Positions 29,925-38,769 of a stretch of 49,081 nucleotides of DNA are shown in pieces. The translations under genes and the position numbers were made by a program. The stretch spans positions 1-49,081 of the IMG/VR virus record IMGVR_UViG_3300010885_034796; one strand, 5' to 3'. The DNA is from a virus. The first letter of the stretch is position 1, and the number at the start of each line of letters is the position of its first letter. A model generated the notes under the pieces. It did not search any database and was not told the origin of the DNA. It saw only the letters and a program-made list of their open reading frames with translations.

Positions 29925-30775
29925 TACGCTTTACCAATAAACTCGATTGCTTGTTTTTTAATTTCAGACTCCATATCGGATAAATCTTCGATTTCATTTC
30001 CGGAAGAATCTCTAACAGAAACTAATTTTAGTTTTGGGGAGGTTGGTGATCCGGAATATTCAATAGTGGCAGTTCCTATATCATTGTGCATTTTCCAAGG
30101 AAAATTATATGTACCAATGTCTGCATTAATTTCGGAATTATATGATTCATCTTCTTCTGGTTCATCCATAAGAACTTTGTATGTTTCTTCTAAATGGTCA
30201 GAATCAGTTCTAACTTTATTAATAAGGGAATAATATAATGCTTTGGCTTCGTTGCCGGTAATTCCCATTTCATGTCCGATTTTTTGCAAACCGTGACGAG
30301 ATATTTCCATACCAGATTTGATCATATCATCGGTCATTTCGCCTTTGTTTAGAATATTATGTAAACGATCAAGCGTGATTGTATGTGATTCTTCTTCTGC
30401 TATAGGATTGTCAGAATATCTTGCAGGAACCGTTCTTGTATTAATTCTAGTATGCTTATTAAAATCCTTATATCCATCAAATGTTTGAATTTCTGAATCT
30501 TCTGCCAATGGATTATCAGAATATCTTGCAGGAACATCGATAGTATCAGTTTTTGCAAATTTATTAAAATCTTTGTGACCATCGAACGTTTGGGGAGTTA
30601 TTGGATCATTCTTTTTCTTTTTAGATACACGCGAAACTGGAATCCATCCTTGCGTTCTATTTAATTGCCAAATTATACCAGTATCTTCGGTAACATATTT
30701 GGAATCATATTTTGCACGACCTTCTATCAACAAAATACCTAGATCATATGTGGTCGGAACTGATGGATATGTCAT
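29924..30775 (-). CDS. Unknown phage protein with internal 40-residue repeat
   Basis: This 283-residue protein starts MTYPSVPTTYDLGILLIEGRAKYDSKYVTEDTG. Residues 60-140 hold two copies of a repeat: QTFDGHKDFNKFAKTDTIDV then PARYSDNPLAEDSE, and QTFDGYKDFNKHTRINTRTV then PARYSDNPIAEEES. A helical middle (ISRHGLQKIGHEMGITGNEAKALYYSLI) and a beta-rich C-terminus follow. It overlaps both neighbours by a few bases (ATGA and TAATG). The setting suggests a virion/core component; function unknown. Confidence 0.65.
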   Translation of the reverse strand: MTYPSVPTTYDLGILLIEGRAKYDSKYVTEDTGIIWQLNRTQGWIPVSRVSKKKKNDPITPQTFDGHKDFNKFAKTDTIDVPARYSDNPLAEDSEIQTFDGYKDFNKHTRINTRTVPARYSDNPIAEEESHTITLDRLHNILNKGEMTDDMIKSGMEISRHGLQKIGHEMGITGNEAKALYYSLINKVRTDSDHLEETYKVLMDEPEEDESYNSEINADIGTYNFPWKMHNDIGTATIEYSGSPTSPKLKLVSVRDSSGNEIEDLSDMESEIKKQAIEFIGKA

Positions 30776-31560
30776 TTTGGTGCCTTCACTGTATTGGTAT
30801 CAGTAGACAATATAGCATCCTTCATACGAATGCCGTTCTTACCATATAAACGCTTATATGTTTTTTTATGATCCGACATGCTTCCGGAATTGCTTGCACC
30901 AGTATCCATGGTTTCGTCCTTGGCCTTGCCAATAGTTGGGGCATCTTTAATATCTTTATTGTATGCGTTATCGTCATCAACGACATCTGATTTCGGTAAA
31001 TCCATCCAACTAAACAATGAATTATGCGCATCAACCTTGTGGCTATCTTCATCTTCTTTTTGTACAGTACGAAGATAATTTAAAAACTTAGAGTTATACG
31101 AATTTCCGTACAACTCTTTATCCGTGGATTGGAACTCACCATAGCTAGGATCGGTAAGAACGCTGCGGGGTTCTAATCCTTTATCTCTGGCATCCGCATC
31201 AAGTTCGGCCATTGCATTTAAGCGATTGGTTTCAATCTCAGTAGGATCATTATAACCACGAACAACGATACTAGATTCCGTTGTGTGCAGCGCTGTTCTG
31301 ATTTCATTTTGAAGAACATGGCTACTGGCGGGTAAACCAAGAGTAAGATCGCATATGAACACTTCAGCAGCAAAGACATTTGGGAAATCTAATGGATTCT
31401 TTTGCAGCATAGTTTTAATTGGACGGGTAATATCAATTGGTTGATATTTTAAAATCGCTGTTTCTAAACGGTCCATTGCCTCGTCATCTAACGGAATAAC
31501 TGATTTCAGACGATAATTATACACACGCTCAGATTCTGCAATATATTGTTTCAAGTTCAT
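30772..31560 (-). CDS. Head-core or internal protein with capsid-targeting N-terminus
   Basis: This 262-residue protein begins MNLKQYIAE followed by SERVYNYRLKSV, closely like T4 internal proteins (MKTYQEFIAE), so cleavage after IAE is likely. VIPLDDEAMDRLETAILKYQ, then DFPNVFAAEVFICDLTLGLPASSHVLQNEI, is a pattern I recall from T4-like phages near structural genes. The C-terminal 100 residues are low-complexity, Asp/Lys/Ser-rich, ending with a basic segment. A TATAAATA box lies about 30 bases upstream and AAAGG precedes the ATG. It is the first gene of a block that ends with the Nudix gene. Confidence 0.65.
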   Translation of the reverse strand: MNLKQYIAESERVYNYRLKSVIPLDDEAMDRLETAILKYQPIDITRPIKTMLQKNPLDFPNVFAAEVFICDLTLGLPASSHVLQNEIRTALHTTESSIVVRGYNDPTEIETNRLNAMAELDADARDKGLEPRSVLTDPSYGEFQSTDKELYGNSYNSKFLNYLRTVQKEDEDSHKVDAHNSLFSWMDLPKSDVVDDDNAYNKDIKDAPTIGKAKDETMDTGASNSGSMSDHKKTYKRLYGKNGIRMKDAILSTDTNTVKAPK

Positions 31561-31590
31561 AATATTTTACCTTTTACTACCGCTATCTTA

Positions 31591-31598
31591 TATTTATA
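31591..31598 (-). promoter_or_regulatory. T4-type late promoter box, TATAAATA
   Basis: A perfect TATAAATA on the minus strand, 30 bases before the ATG at 31560, leaves a leader with AAAGGTAAAA. Confidence 0.65.
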
Positions 31599-31611
31599 CT
31601 TATAGTTAGTA

Positions 31612-31641
31612 TTGACATTTTTTAATTATATGAGATTATAT
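31612..31641 (+). promoter_or_regulatory. Sigma70-like promoter
   Basis: TTGACA, an 18-base spacer and TTATAT precede a strong AGGAGG and the ATG at 31666. It is divergent from the late box at 31591. Confidence 0.65.
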
Positions 31642-31665
31642 ATTATATCATTAATAGGAGGCATT

Positions 31666-32283
31666 ATGAAAGTTCAGGCATATTATCATAAGAAATCTGA
31701 ATTACTCTTTTTGGAAAAAAATGAGTATAAGGCGCATCTGTGCACATATAATGCTCGAAAGAAAATTATGCATAATCGAGAAGTTCGTATCAGCAATATC
31801 AAGAAACTCATAGAACAGACGAAATTCAATTATGGTAGCGTTGAAAGCACATTTGATTTTATTTTTAAAAATTTTGCTGATATCGCAGAATATTTGATGT
31901 TTGAAAATGGAAAATATCTTGGAACTCGGTCTCAGCAAATATATTTGAGAAAGCAAATCAGAAATATAAAAGTATTATCGATTGAGTGCAATGGTTTTGA
32001 AAAACTAAGAATTATTAATTTCCGAAATGCACAACGATTGGGTTGGAGTGGAGATGTAAGAATAGTATTTGCGCATGAACTTCCTTATTCTCTATCTATT
32101 TCTTCTATGTTAAATGCAATAGGAATTGAAACGGGGTGTGGCGGAAGTGGTGATGGAATTAAATATTCATACGATGCTATATTTTATGAAGACGTGTGGC
32201 AGAACCTTGCCCTCATGGCCAAAATGCGAAATGGAAATGCTAAGAATGATGAATGTTTTGAATATGAAGACGAAGACTATTAG
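31666..32283 (+). CDS. Unknown protein, 205 residues, early-type promoter
   Basis: The start is the ATG at 31666 because AGGAGG lies five bases before it; the frame opens 18 codons earlier. The sequence MKVQAYYHKKSELLFLEKNEYK is followed by basic helices (NARKKIMHNREVRISNIKKLIEQ) and a C-terminal part with FAHELPYSLSISSMLNAIGI, then a glycine loop (GCGGSGDG) and an acidic tail (EYEDEDY). No family was recognised. The strong host-type promoter and ribosome site suggest early expression, unlike the virion genes around it. It overlaps the convergent TerS-like gene by four bases. Confidence 0.6.
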   Translation: MKVQAYYHKKSELLFLEKNEYKAHLCTYNARKKIMHNREVRISNIKKLIEQTKFNYGSVESTFDFIFKNFADIAEYLMFENGKYLGTRSQQIYLRKQIRNIKVLSIECNGFEKLRIINFRNAQRLGWSGDVRIVFAHELPYSLSISSMLNAIGIETGCGGSGDGIKYSYDAIFYEDVWQNLALMAKMRNGNAKNDECFEYEDEDY

Positions 32284-32795
32284 TCTTCGTCTTTAGCTTC
32301 TCGCATCAATTTTATCAATGCATTTCTATCATCGACTATGAATGCATCGGCATCAACGGCAACATCGCCCATTTCATGCTTTAAGCGTTTTTCTTCAAGA
32401 TCGAGCTTTCTTTTTTCAAGCATTAACTTCATAGTTTTTAACTGAGAATCGCGCTTGGATGATTTTGCATCTAATGCTGTTTTATAAAGCATATTAGCTT
32501 TTTCGAAAATAGTCGCGGCGGATCGTTGGTCTACATTAAACCCAAGGTCCATCAACTCATCAGCATGCTTTAATGTTTTTTCATGAATTTCATCCATGGA
32601 AACATTATGGTCATGTGCGCCATCAAGAATTTCAAGATTATTTCCAGCGGTTTCGGCCATTTTAAGAACTGCTGCTAATTCTTGTTCATTTATATCTATA
32701 TCGGTAATTATATTAACATCCGGCGTTGGTTCCGTAGTTTTAAGAATTTCTTCCATACTAGGCAAACCTAAAACGTTTTCGATCATTTTTGTCAT
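32280..32795 (-). CDS. Probable small terminase subunit (T4 gp16-like)
   Basis: This 171-residue protein has the layout of marine T4-like gp16. It has an acidic N-terminus and helices (INEQELAAVLKMAETAGNNLEIL). The pattern RSAATIFEKANMLYKTALDAKSSKRDSQLKTM corresponds to the conserved 'yev...L.k...d...k' stretch. A charged coiled coil (MLEKRKLDLEEKRLKHEMG) follows, and the C-terminus FIVDDRNALIKLMREAK resembles the portal/TerL-contact end. It would recognise DNA and stimulate the large terminase. GATAAATA plus five bases precedes the ATG and there is no clear Shine-Dalgarno. It follows the gp4-like gene. Confidence 0.55.
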   Translation of the reverse strand: MTKMIENVLGLPSMEEILKTTEPTPDVNIITDIDINEQELAAVLKMAETAGNNLEILDGAHDHNVSMDEIHEKTLKHADELMDLGFNVDQRSAATIFEKANMLYKTALDAKSSKRDSQLKTMKLMLEKRKLDLEEKRLKHEMGDVAVDADAFIVDDRNALIKLMREAKDED

Positions 32796-32800
32796 GTCTT

Positions 32801-32808
32801 TATTTATC
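32801..32808 (-). promoter_or_regulatory. Late promoter box GATAAATA placed for a leaderless mRNA
   Basis: On the minus strand GATAAATA follows the gp4-like stop codon directly; AAGAC and the ATG at 32795 come next. Confidence 0.6.
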
Positions 32809-33267
32809 TTATTTTGGAATACCGAAAAGTTGGTGTTCGGTCATAACTCTAAAGAACCATCCGCGTCTTGCACAAAACTCAGCAGCCGCTTTCCACTTAG
32901 CCATATTTATTATTTGCTTTAATTTTGTTTCTTTAGATATTATTTCTTTTCTGCCATTCTTACGAATCGTGGGAACATATCGATAATCTTCTTTCGCAGG
33001 TTTAACTTCAATAATTTCACAATGTTGCTTGTTGTTTTTATCAATATAAACCACGAGAAAATCCGGAATATACATAGACCATCTTCCAGTCAATGGGTTT
33101 AAATATGGAATGGATAATGATTCTGACTGCCATGTTAATACATTTGGATGATTGTCAAAAACATTCATCAATGTAGTTTCCCAAGAAGACCGCGCTATAA
33201 TAGGATATTTCCCACTATATTTTTCTGGATTTTTTGGAAAAAATTCAGATTTTATATATTTTGACAT
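32809..33267 (-). CDS. 4: Head completion protein (T4 gp4-like)
   Basis: This 152-residue protein aligns well by eye with T4 gp4 (150 residues). It begins with FFPKNPEKYSGKYPIIARSSWE (T4 has WVPKNISKYRGDPKKITYRSNWE), then VLTWQSESLSIPYLNPLTGRW, YIPDFLV and EIIEVKPAKE. It ends KWKAAAEFCARRGWFFRVMT. The D...E-x-K pattern is that of a restriction-endonuclease-like/TnsA-like fold. It finishes the head after DNA packaging. It lies between the TerS-like and tube-like genes, four bases from the latter. Confidence 0.85.
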   Translation of the reverse strand: MSKYIKSEFFPKNPEKYSGKYPIIARSSWETTLMNVFDNHPNVLTWQSESLSIPYLNPLTGRWSMYIPDFLVVYIDKNNKQHCEIIEVKPAKEDYRYVPTIRKNGRKEIISKETKLKQIINMAKWKAAAEFCARRGWFFRVMTEHQLFGIPK

Positions 33268-33270
33268 ATA

Positions 33271-34680
33271 TTATAATCCGCCATTTATACTGGCGTTAAA
33301 TTCATCAATTTGTCTTTGAGTTAAAGGAGCGCTGCTAGATTTAACACTTTCGCTAGTATATGATTTTCCAACACTAACACCAATTTGCGTAGTAATGCTT
33401 TGTTGAGAATTAACAATAGCATATGATTGAGAATTTAATTCTAGTCCATTATTGTAAGTTTTTACTATTTGATCATTGGTAGAAGTTTTGTTAATTATGC
33501 TACTAGACATAACACCACCAACTATTTTTTTATTAATATAATTATTAGCAGATGTGCTTCCAGTTTCATTTCCAGCACCTTCTAATGAACCAATGGCGAG
33601 GTCGTATGCGCTACCGCTTATACCAGAAGTGTTATTTGGAGAAGTTATACTTTTCCCAGTACTATTATATATTGGGGCCGAAGGTAAATTTAAAGTAGAA
33701 ATCAATGATGGCATGTTGTTAGTCATATAAGTCATATCCCCCAATATTCCGTTATTTGTGGGATTATTTGTAGAACCAAAATCATAATCGCCAAACATAC
33801 TAAGGGCACCACTGCTATTAGTTGACGTTGGATTTGACATCAAATTTAAATTATTAGGTAAGTTTATAGTATCTTTAAAATTATCCTGCATTGGAAAAAC
33901 TTCTGGAGTAAAATTAAAGTCATGTGATCTTACTGACGCCCCTGTTACCATCGGGGTATTGCCATTAAAATTTCCTCTAAACGCGGATAAAACATCTGCG
34001 TTATTTTCTATAGGCTGAGGTTGGTTATTATCTCTATATAGTAATGCCTCGTATGCTATGGTCATATTAATAATCGATGGGTTTGATAATTCATAATCAA
34101 GGTCATCTGGGTCAAATGATTCTATTCGTGGATTAATCAAATCATATTGCGTGTACTTATTATTAAACAACTGATAAACTTCTATTTTTCTGAAGAAAAA
34201 CTGAGTATTAAGATCGAGAGGGCTTTCGCCTGAAGAATTTGACAACCATCTAGGAACATAACCAAATCCACTACCATTGTCTTTGATTTCATTGGTGGTA
34301 GCGTCATATTGAAAGTTTGCTTCATCCGCTTGATTAAAGTCACCAAAATAATATTTAGAATATTCATCCCACATTTGCATAACCAAGCCATCAACCGTAT
34401 CATATAATGACATTTTGATATTTGGTATTTTAAATCCAGTGGTTATTTTTCTTTTTTTATTATATTGATTTACATCTTCCATTAATACTTGAACAGCCGG
34501 TCTATCAATACTCTTTACCAAGAAACCTAAGTTATTTTGCCAAGTAGGCAAATTACCTAGATTTCCAACAAATCTTACATAAAAAAGACTTTTCTTTCTT
34601 GGAACTGAATTTTTATCCAGACCGAAGATAGTTGCCGCTTGATTAGGCGATTGTATTATAGTAGTTCTGGGATCAGCCAC
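33271..34680 (-). CDS. Tail-tube-fold protein (gp19/gp54-like), large
   Basis: This 469-residue protein starts with GTG. Residues 28-240 resemble the tail-tube fold: FYVRFVGNLG...FLVKSIDRPAVQVLMEDVNQYNKKRKI, then IKMSLYDTVDGLVMQMWDEYSKYYFGD and NPRIESFDPDDLDYELSNPSIINMTIAYEALLY. The remaining 220 residues are Asn/Ser/Thr-rich and of low complexity. It may be a tube initiator on the baseplate (gp54 role) or a second tube protein. It sits directly downstream of the gp19-like gene, with no clear Shine-Dalgarno, so translation may be coupled. Confidence 0.55.
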   Translation of the reverse strand: MADPRTTIIQSPNQAATIFGLDKNSVPRKKSLFYVRFVGNLGNLPTWQNNLGFLVKSIDRPAVQVLMEDVNQYNKKRKITTGFKIPNIKMSLYDTVDGLVMQMWDEYSKYYFGDFNQADEANFQYDATTNEIKDNGSGFGYVPRWLSNSSGESPLDLNTQFFFRKIEVYQLFNNKYTQYDLINPRIESFDPDDLDYELSNPSIINMTIAYEALLYRDNNQPQPIENNADVLSAFRGNFNGNTPMVTGASVRSHDFNFTPEVFPMQDNFKDTINLPNNLNLMSNPTSTNSSGALSMFGDYDFGSTNNPTNNGILGDMTYMTNNMPSLISTLNLPSAPIYNSTGKSITSPNNTSGISGSAYDLAIGSLEGAGNETGSTSANNYINKKIVGGVMSSSIINKTSTNDQIVKTYNNGLELNSQSYAIVNSQQSITTQIGVSVGKSYTSESVKSSSAPLTQRQIDEFNASINGGL

Positions 34681-34701
34681 GATAATAAAAATATTTCAAT
34701 A

Positions 34702-35286
34702 TTAAATATTACCGAGAGATGATGTAATATTTGGATTTTGTGGCATAATTCCGCCTTGCTGTGTCGCGTTATCATAACGAATAGTAAGGGCAATGGTCAT
34801 AGCATCTGAGCTACCATAATCAAACTCTTCGTAATTTACGCCAGCCAAGAAACAACCTTCAAGAATCCATTGTTCAATCGCAGCGCCATTACCGCCATCC
34901 AACGTTTCAATAAACATTCTAAACTTATAGTTAGAACCAGACTCTGGTGTTGTTTGTTGGAAGAAGTTCATTTGCTTTTGCATCTGATGACCAACTAATT
35001 TACTCACTGAGTTGGTAACGTCATCGCGAACAGTTAGTGTGATTTCCTGCCAAACAGCTTTTCCTGCATAATATGCAATAGAGTTGTAAGAATGGATTTC
35101 TTTTGCTTCTTGTTGCATCTGTGGACGACCAACAGATACAGTTTGCTGTGTTAGTTCTAGTCCATTATTAATTGGACCAAATTGAAAAACCAATACTCTA
35201 AACTTTTGTTTTGTTTTTGGTTGCAAAAGACCGCCGCGTCCGCCGCCTTGGCCATTAGGTATTCCAAAATTCTGGAGGGTGGACAT
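34702..35286 (-). CDS. 19: Tail tube protein (T4 gp19-like)
   Basis: This 194-residue protein begins MSTLQNFGIPNGQGGGRGGL, then QKFRVLVFQFG. Further on are RPQMQQEAKEIHSYNSIAYYAGKAVWQEITLTVRDDV and a final EEFDYGSSDAMTIALTIRYD, the usual tube ending with two beta strands. It would polymerise into the inner tail tube under the sheath. AAGGAA precedes the ATG and a CATAAATA box lies 37 bases upstream. The sheath gene is on the same strand but separated by two terminators and an untranslated stretch, so the two are regulated apart. Confidence 0.75.
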   Translation of the reverse strand: MSTLQNFGIPNGQGGGRGGLLQPKTKQKFRVLVFQFGPINNGLELTQQTVSVGRPQMQQEAKEIHSYNSIAYYAGKAVWQEITLTVRDDVTNSVSKLVGHQMQKQMNFFQQTTPESGSNYKFRMFIETLDGGNGAAIEQWILEGCFLAGVNYEEFDYGSSDAMTIALTIRYDNATQQGGIMPQNPNITSSLGNI

Positions 35287-35322
35287 TTTTACTTATTCCT
35301 TTAAAAACAGTTCTATATAATG

Positions 35323-35330
35323 TATTTATG
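35323..35330 (-). promoter_or_regulatory. T4-type late promoter box, CATAAATA, for the tail tube gene
   Basis: On the minus strand CATAAATA lies 36 bases before the gp19-like ATG, after the terminator at 35356. Confidence 0.5.
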
Positions 35331-35355
35331 AAAAAACATAATATGCAGACTTAAT

Positions 35356-35387
35356 AAAAAAACGACTGAGAAAAATCCCAGCCGTTT
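35356..35387 (-). terminator. Rho-independent terminator
   Basis: On the minus strand AAACGGCTG pairs with CAGTCGTTT (one mismatch) and a T run follows. It ends the untranslated unit at 35388-35567. Confidence 0.8.
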
Positions 35388-35567
35388 AAGTATAATAAAC
35401 ATTAAAAAATCTGATATACGAGTAATCTCTCGTACTTCTATGTGCCAATTGCGCTTTACAATTAATACCTTTAAACGTTAAGCTAACGCCTCCCAGTCAC
35501 CGACACATAAACTTATGGGTTCAGGATACTTAAATCCTTTCAGGAATGAACACTGTATGTTCAAATA
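35388..35567 (-). ncRNA. Candidate structured small RNA between sheath and tube genes
   Basis: This stretch has no gene but is a complete unit on the minus strand. It follows a GATAAATA late-type box (35576-35569), ends in a terminator and is cut off from the sheath gene by another terminator. It is full of short hairpins: TGAACA/TGTTCA, TCCT/AGGA, GGAT/ATCC, CATA/TATG, GTTA/TAAC, AATTG/CAATT and ACGAG/CTCGT. Parts (TCCTGAACC and GGGAGGCGTTA) recur near 43.8 kb. An RNA product of about 200 bases is the simplest reading; its role is unknown. Confidence 0.4.
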
Positions 35568-35568
35568 C

Positions 35569-35576
35569 TATTTATC
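35569..35576 (-). promoter_or_regulatory. Late-type box GATAAATA before the candidate small RNA
   Basis: GATAAATA on the minus strand directly follows the sheath terminator and precedes a gene-free structured stretch. Confidence 0.4.
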
Positions 35577-35610
35577 AAATAAAAAAGGGACGGCCATAAG
35601 ACCGCCCCCT
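35577..35610 (-). terminator. Rho-independent terminator after the sheath gene
   Basis: On the minus strand GGGGGCGGTC and GGCCGTCCC form an imperfect stem with a TTAT loop, followed by six T. Confidence 0.75.
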
Positions 35611-35633
35611 TATTATAATTGATCTATATACTA

Positions 35634-38585
35634 TTATAATTGAATAGTAGACGAGACCGCAGTAGCCAAACTCTGCCCAGCATTCAAGATACGAACTGGG
35701 ATATAAATGAACTCGATAGCATTTACTGGAATAATAGCAATGTCTACCCATAATTGATTAGCAGCAACCCGCGCCGCAGTATTATTTGTAGAATCACAAA
35801 CAACCGCATAATCGGTAATTCCCTGCAAGCTTACTAAGCCATTCAAGAAGTTGGTAACAACTGTTGTTACCGCGCTTTGCGTTTGTGTATCATTTTGTTC
35901 AAACAAGAATGGTTTTAATATATTATCCAAATTATAAGAAATATAATTAACCAAACGAACCACGTTAACGCGATCCATCGCAGTATTGCTTCCAGCTTGT
36001 AAGGTTTTTTGGCCATATACAACTAATCCTCTACCAACTATGTATGCGATAGGGTTAATATTATTTGAATATAATGTATCTCTTTGGCCTTGATTCAATA
36101 TTACGGGCTGATAATCATTGCCAGCAGTCAAGTATCCGACCGTTGATGCATTTGTAACCAATCCGCGAGTAAATCCAGCAGGAGCATACCAAGGATAAGC
36201 AACTTGGTCATTATAGGCGATAGCACAAAGCGCAATAGATGATGGTGGAATCATAACTTCATTGCCACTCAAATCAGCCGATAGTCCCCATGGATAATAT
36301 AGACCCACGTATTCGCTTGACACTGTTAAGCCGTCTTCTCCTGTAGAAGAAGCATTCTTGGCATTTTTTGCCCAATTCATGACTGGAGTTCCGGATGGTT
36401 GTAGACGGATTGGTGTATCACCAACAACAAAGGCTACATTCAACATAGATTCATTTAGAACAGTCATTTGTGGAATTAATTCAGAATATCCTGGAGCCGC
36501 AATCAAGTTAAAATAAACTAATTCAGAACGAATATCTTCATTTGTTTGAATAACTGATTCTAGCGCACGAACGATCATAGTACGTTGAGCTTTTCTTCCC
36601 ATATAAGGAGCACCCTGTGGTGTATTTCCGCTTGCGGTAACCCAACGTCCTGGATTATCAATAGCTGGGAAAATTGCAATGCTACTTCCATTAGTATAAG
36701 TATGAGTTGTATAGTCAGTTGAGTTATAATTTCCCGCTTCAAAGTAAGTAGGATTCCATTCTTTTACGTTATATGTTGATGCGCGGGTATTAAACAATAA
36801 CATACCATCTGGATATGTTCTTGGATCGGGAGCATCTGGATCAACGAAGTTAGAAAGGGCCAAGTCTTCAGGAGAAATAGAATTTAAACTATAACCGGTT
36901 CCATTGTTATTTGTATAAGTAGTGCCACTATCTTGGCGAGAATCAGCAAATACTATACCAAACGGAGAAGTATCGTCCGTTTTATCGATTAATGTCCATC
37001 TTTTTGTAGAAGCCGCATAGCGATATAGCATTGGATAATTTTCAAGATCGCTTGAATCAATCCATAAGTCATTATCGACTAAAGCGGTATTGTCGCTTTG
37101 TAACATTGGTTTTGATCCAGAAATAATGACACCTTTTGGGTCAGTTCCTGGGAATTTTCTTGAATATCCAAGCCACTGCGTTCCATCGCCGTACATAATG
37201 TCGGCTTTAAGATCAGTATTATACCAATATGTCCCTGCATCTGGAGTATATGTTGGTGTAACTATTGAAGCTTCATAAATCAAATTAGTCCAAATCGATC
37301 CAGTCCAACGACGAAGTTGTTGAGTTCCGGTAGCGGTATCATATCCAACATATAGTGTTCCCATGGCGGGAATACCAAATGCAGAAGTTGCCGCTTGATC
37401 TTTTGATGTTTCGCTATCTAATTTTGTAGAATCGAATTGATAAAATGGTGCATTTATCGTGGTCCACCCAGTCGATGAATTGTAAAGTTTTACAACCCAA
37501 GATGCTCCGTTATTAGGATAACTTCCTTTGATCCATACCGAACCATATGCCGAATTTGTAGGATATTGTGCGTTATTTGTTTGATATAAAGCAACACCAT
37601 TATAAGTTTTTGCAGAAATACCAAGAGTACCAAGCGCATTTCCAGTAACATTGCTAATAGAAATTGATTCACCTACTGTGTTTTTAATTTCTAAAGCACC
37701 AGAACTTGTAACAGATGCAATAATATGTGCATTTGCTAGTTGAGCATCTGCGTTTATTATAGTTACAATTTCAGCCAATGCACCAGTTCCCGAAGTAAAG
37801 CCACCATGGCCGTCCGGAATTTGGTCAAATGCTAGTGTTTTTGAATTAATACTAATTGTATCAACGAGTGGGGCAATCATATTTGGTGCAGGAGAGCCGA
37901 CAATTGTAGTTGGGCGCTTGGCCTTCCACTGAGAAGAACCAACCTTATACCAAGAACCACTGATGCGCTCATATACTATATTATCCGATTGCGTGGTAAC
38001 GACTGTAAAATCACCATCATTTCCAAAATATGCAGCAGGAGTATCCGTGAGCATATCGCCGCCACCAGCTAGATTAGAATGAGAGAATCTCAAAGTTGGC
38101 TGACTTGCCCATGCCAATGCCGCAGTTTGATTGCCATTGCTTTGGAATATACCAAATGAAGTTGAGCTTAAATCGAGCCAATATGTTCCATCCGGAACAG
38201 GGCTAACTGGAGCGGTAATAGATGGAGATAATTGATGTAAATCAATATTTGCACGAAGAACATAGCAACGGCTAGAAATACCAAGATATTGATATGCCGC
38301 CAACAAACCATATTCATTTAATTCGTAACCCTGAACTGGCGTTCCTTGAACAGTTTTAAATGATGGGGTTCCAAAGTTCTGAATCAATTCGCGCTGAGAT
38401 GTTGCTAAGAACAATGATCCCGCTTGATTAGGAACAGTTGCTGGCGCAATACCGCTTCCAGATGGAGCAGTTTTGTTTGTTGCAGTGGCCAGAACAATCA
38501 AAGGAATTGTTCCAGGACCTGCTCCGCCGTAGAAAGATTCGTCAATAATTTGTACCGATACTCCGGGACTAACCAATGTTGGCAT
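35634..38585 (-). CDS. 18: Tail sheath protein (T4 gp18-like), enlarged
   Basis: This 983-residue protein begins MPTLVSPGVSVQIIDESFYG, typical of myovirus sheaths, with QRELIQNFGTPSF and YGLLAAYQYLGISSRCYVLRAN near residue 100. The C-terminal third is strongly sheath-like: RTMIVRALESVIQTNEDIRSE, YYPWG, IAYNDQVAYPWYAPAGFTRG, LYSNNINPIAYIVGRGLVVYGQ and a final FIYIPVRIL. T4 gp18 is 659 residues; here about 500 residues (roughly 130-640) are inserted and contain repeated Trp/Asp modules (GTYWLDLSS, GTYWYNTDLKADIMYGDGTQW, NDLWIDSSDLENYPMLYRY). They probably face outward as decoration. GGAG precedes the ATG. Confidence 0.88.
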   Translation of the reverse strand: MPTLVSPGVSVQIIDESFYGGAGPGTIPLIVLATATNKTAPSGSGIAPATVPNQAGSLFLATSQRELIQNFGTPSFKTVQGTPVQGYELNEYGLLAAYQYLGISSRCYVLRANIDLHQLSPSITAPVSPVPDGTYWLDLSSTSFGIFQSNGNQTAALAWASQPTLRFSHSNLAGGGDMLTDTPAAYFGNDGDFTVVTTQSDNIVYERISGSWYKVGSSQWKAKRPTTIVGSPAPNMIAPLVDTISINSKTLAFDQIPDGHGGFTSGTGALAEIVTIINADAQLANAHIIASVTSSGALEIKNTVGESISISNVTGNALGTLGISAKTYNGVALYQTNNAQYPTNSAYGSVWIKGSYPNNGASWVVKLYNSSTGWTTINAPFYQFDSTKLDSETSKDQAATSAFGIPAMGTLYVGYDTATGTQQLRRWTGSIWTNLIYEASIVTPTYTPDAGTYWYNTDLKADIMYGDGTQWLGYSRKFPGTDPKGVIISGSKPMLQSDNTALVDNDLWIDSSDLENYPMLYRYAASTKRWTLIDKTDDTSPFGIVFADSRQDSGTTYTNNNGTGYSLNSISPEDLALSNFVDPDAPDPRTYPDGMLLFNTRASTYNVKEWNPTYFEAGNYNSTDYTTHTYTNGSSIAIFPAIDNPGRWVTASGNTPQGAPYMGRKAQRTMIVRALESVIQTNEDIRSELVYFNLIAAPGYSELIPQMTVLNESMLNVAFVVGDTPIRLQPSGTPVMNWAKNAKNASSTGEDGLTVSSEYVGLYYPWGLSADLSGNEVMIPPSSIALCAIAYNDQVAYPWYAPAGFTRGLVTNASTVGYLTAGNDYQPVILNQGQRDTLYSNNINPIAYIVGRGLVVYGQKTLQAGSNTAMDRVNVVRLVNYISYNLDNILKPFLFEQNDTQTQSAVTTVVTNFLNGLVSLQGITDYAVVCDSTNNTAARVAANQLWVDIAIIPVNAIEFIYIPVRILNAGQSLATAVSSTIQL

Positions 38586-38616
38586 GTTATTTTTTCTCCA
38601 AAAAAGAGTGTTATTG

Positions 38617-38624
38617 TATTTAGC
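38617..38624 (-). promoter_or_regulatory. T4-type late promoter box, GCTAAATA, for the sheath gene
   Basis: On the minus strand GCTAAATA lies 31 bases before the sheath ATG, with GGAG in the leader. Confidence 0.45.
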
Positions 38625-38713
38625 CCGATATACTTATTAGCGTGCAATAATATTCGTAGTTATACAAAACTTATGATCTATTCTATATTTATTCATTTAA
38701 TTATAAGTTTAAT

Positions 38714-38742
38714 TTGAAAATAAGAACTTTATGTGTTATTAT
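38714..38742 (+). promoter_or_regulatory. Sigma70-like promoter
   Basis: TTGAAA, a 17-base spacer and TATTAT precede GGAG and the ATG at 38770. Confidence 0.65.
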
Positions 38743-38769
38743 TTTCATTAATATTTTGGAGATTTATAA

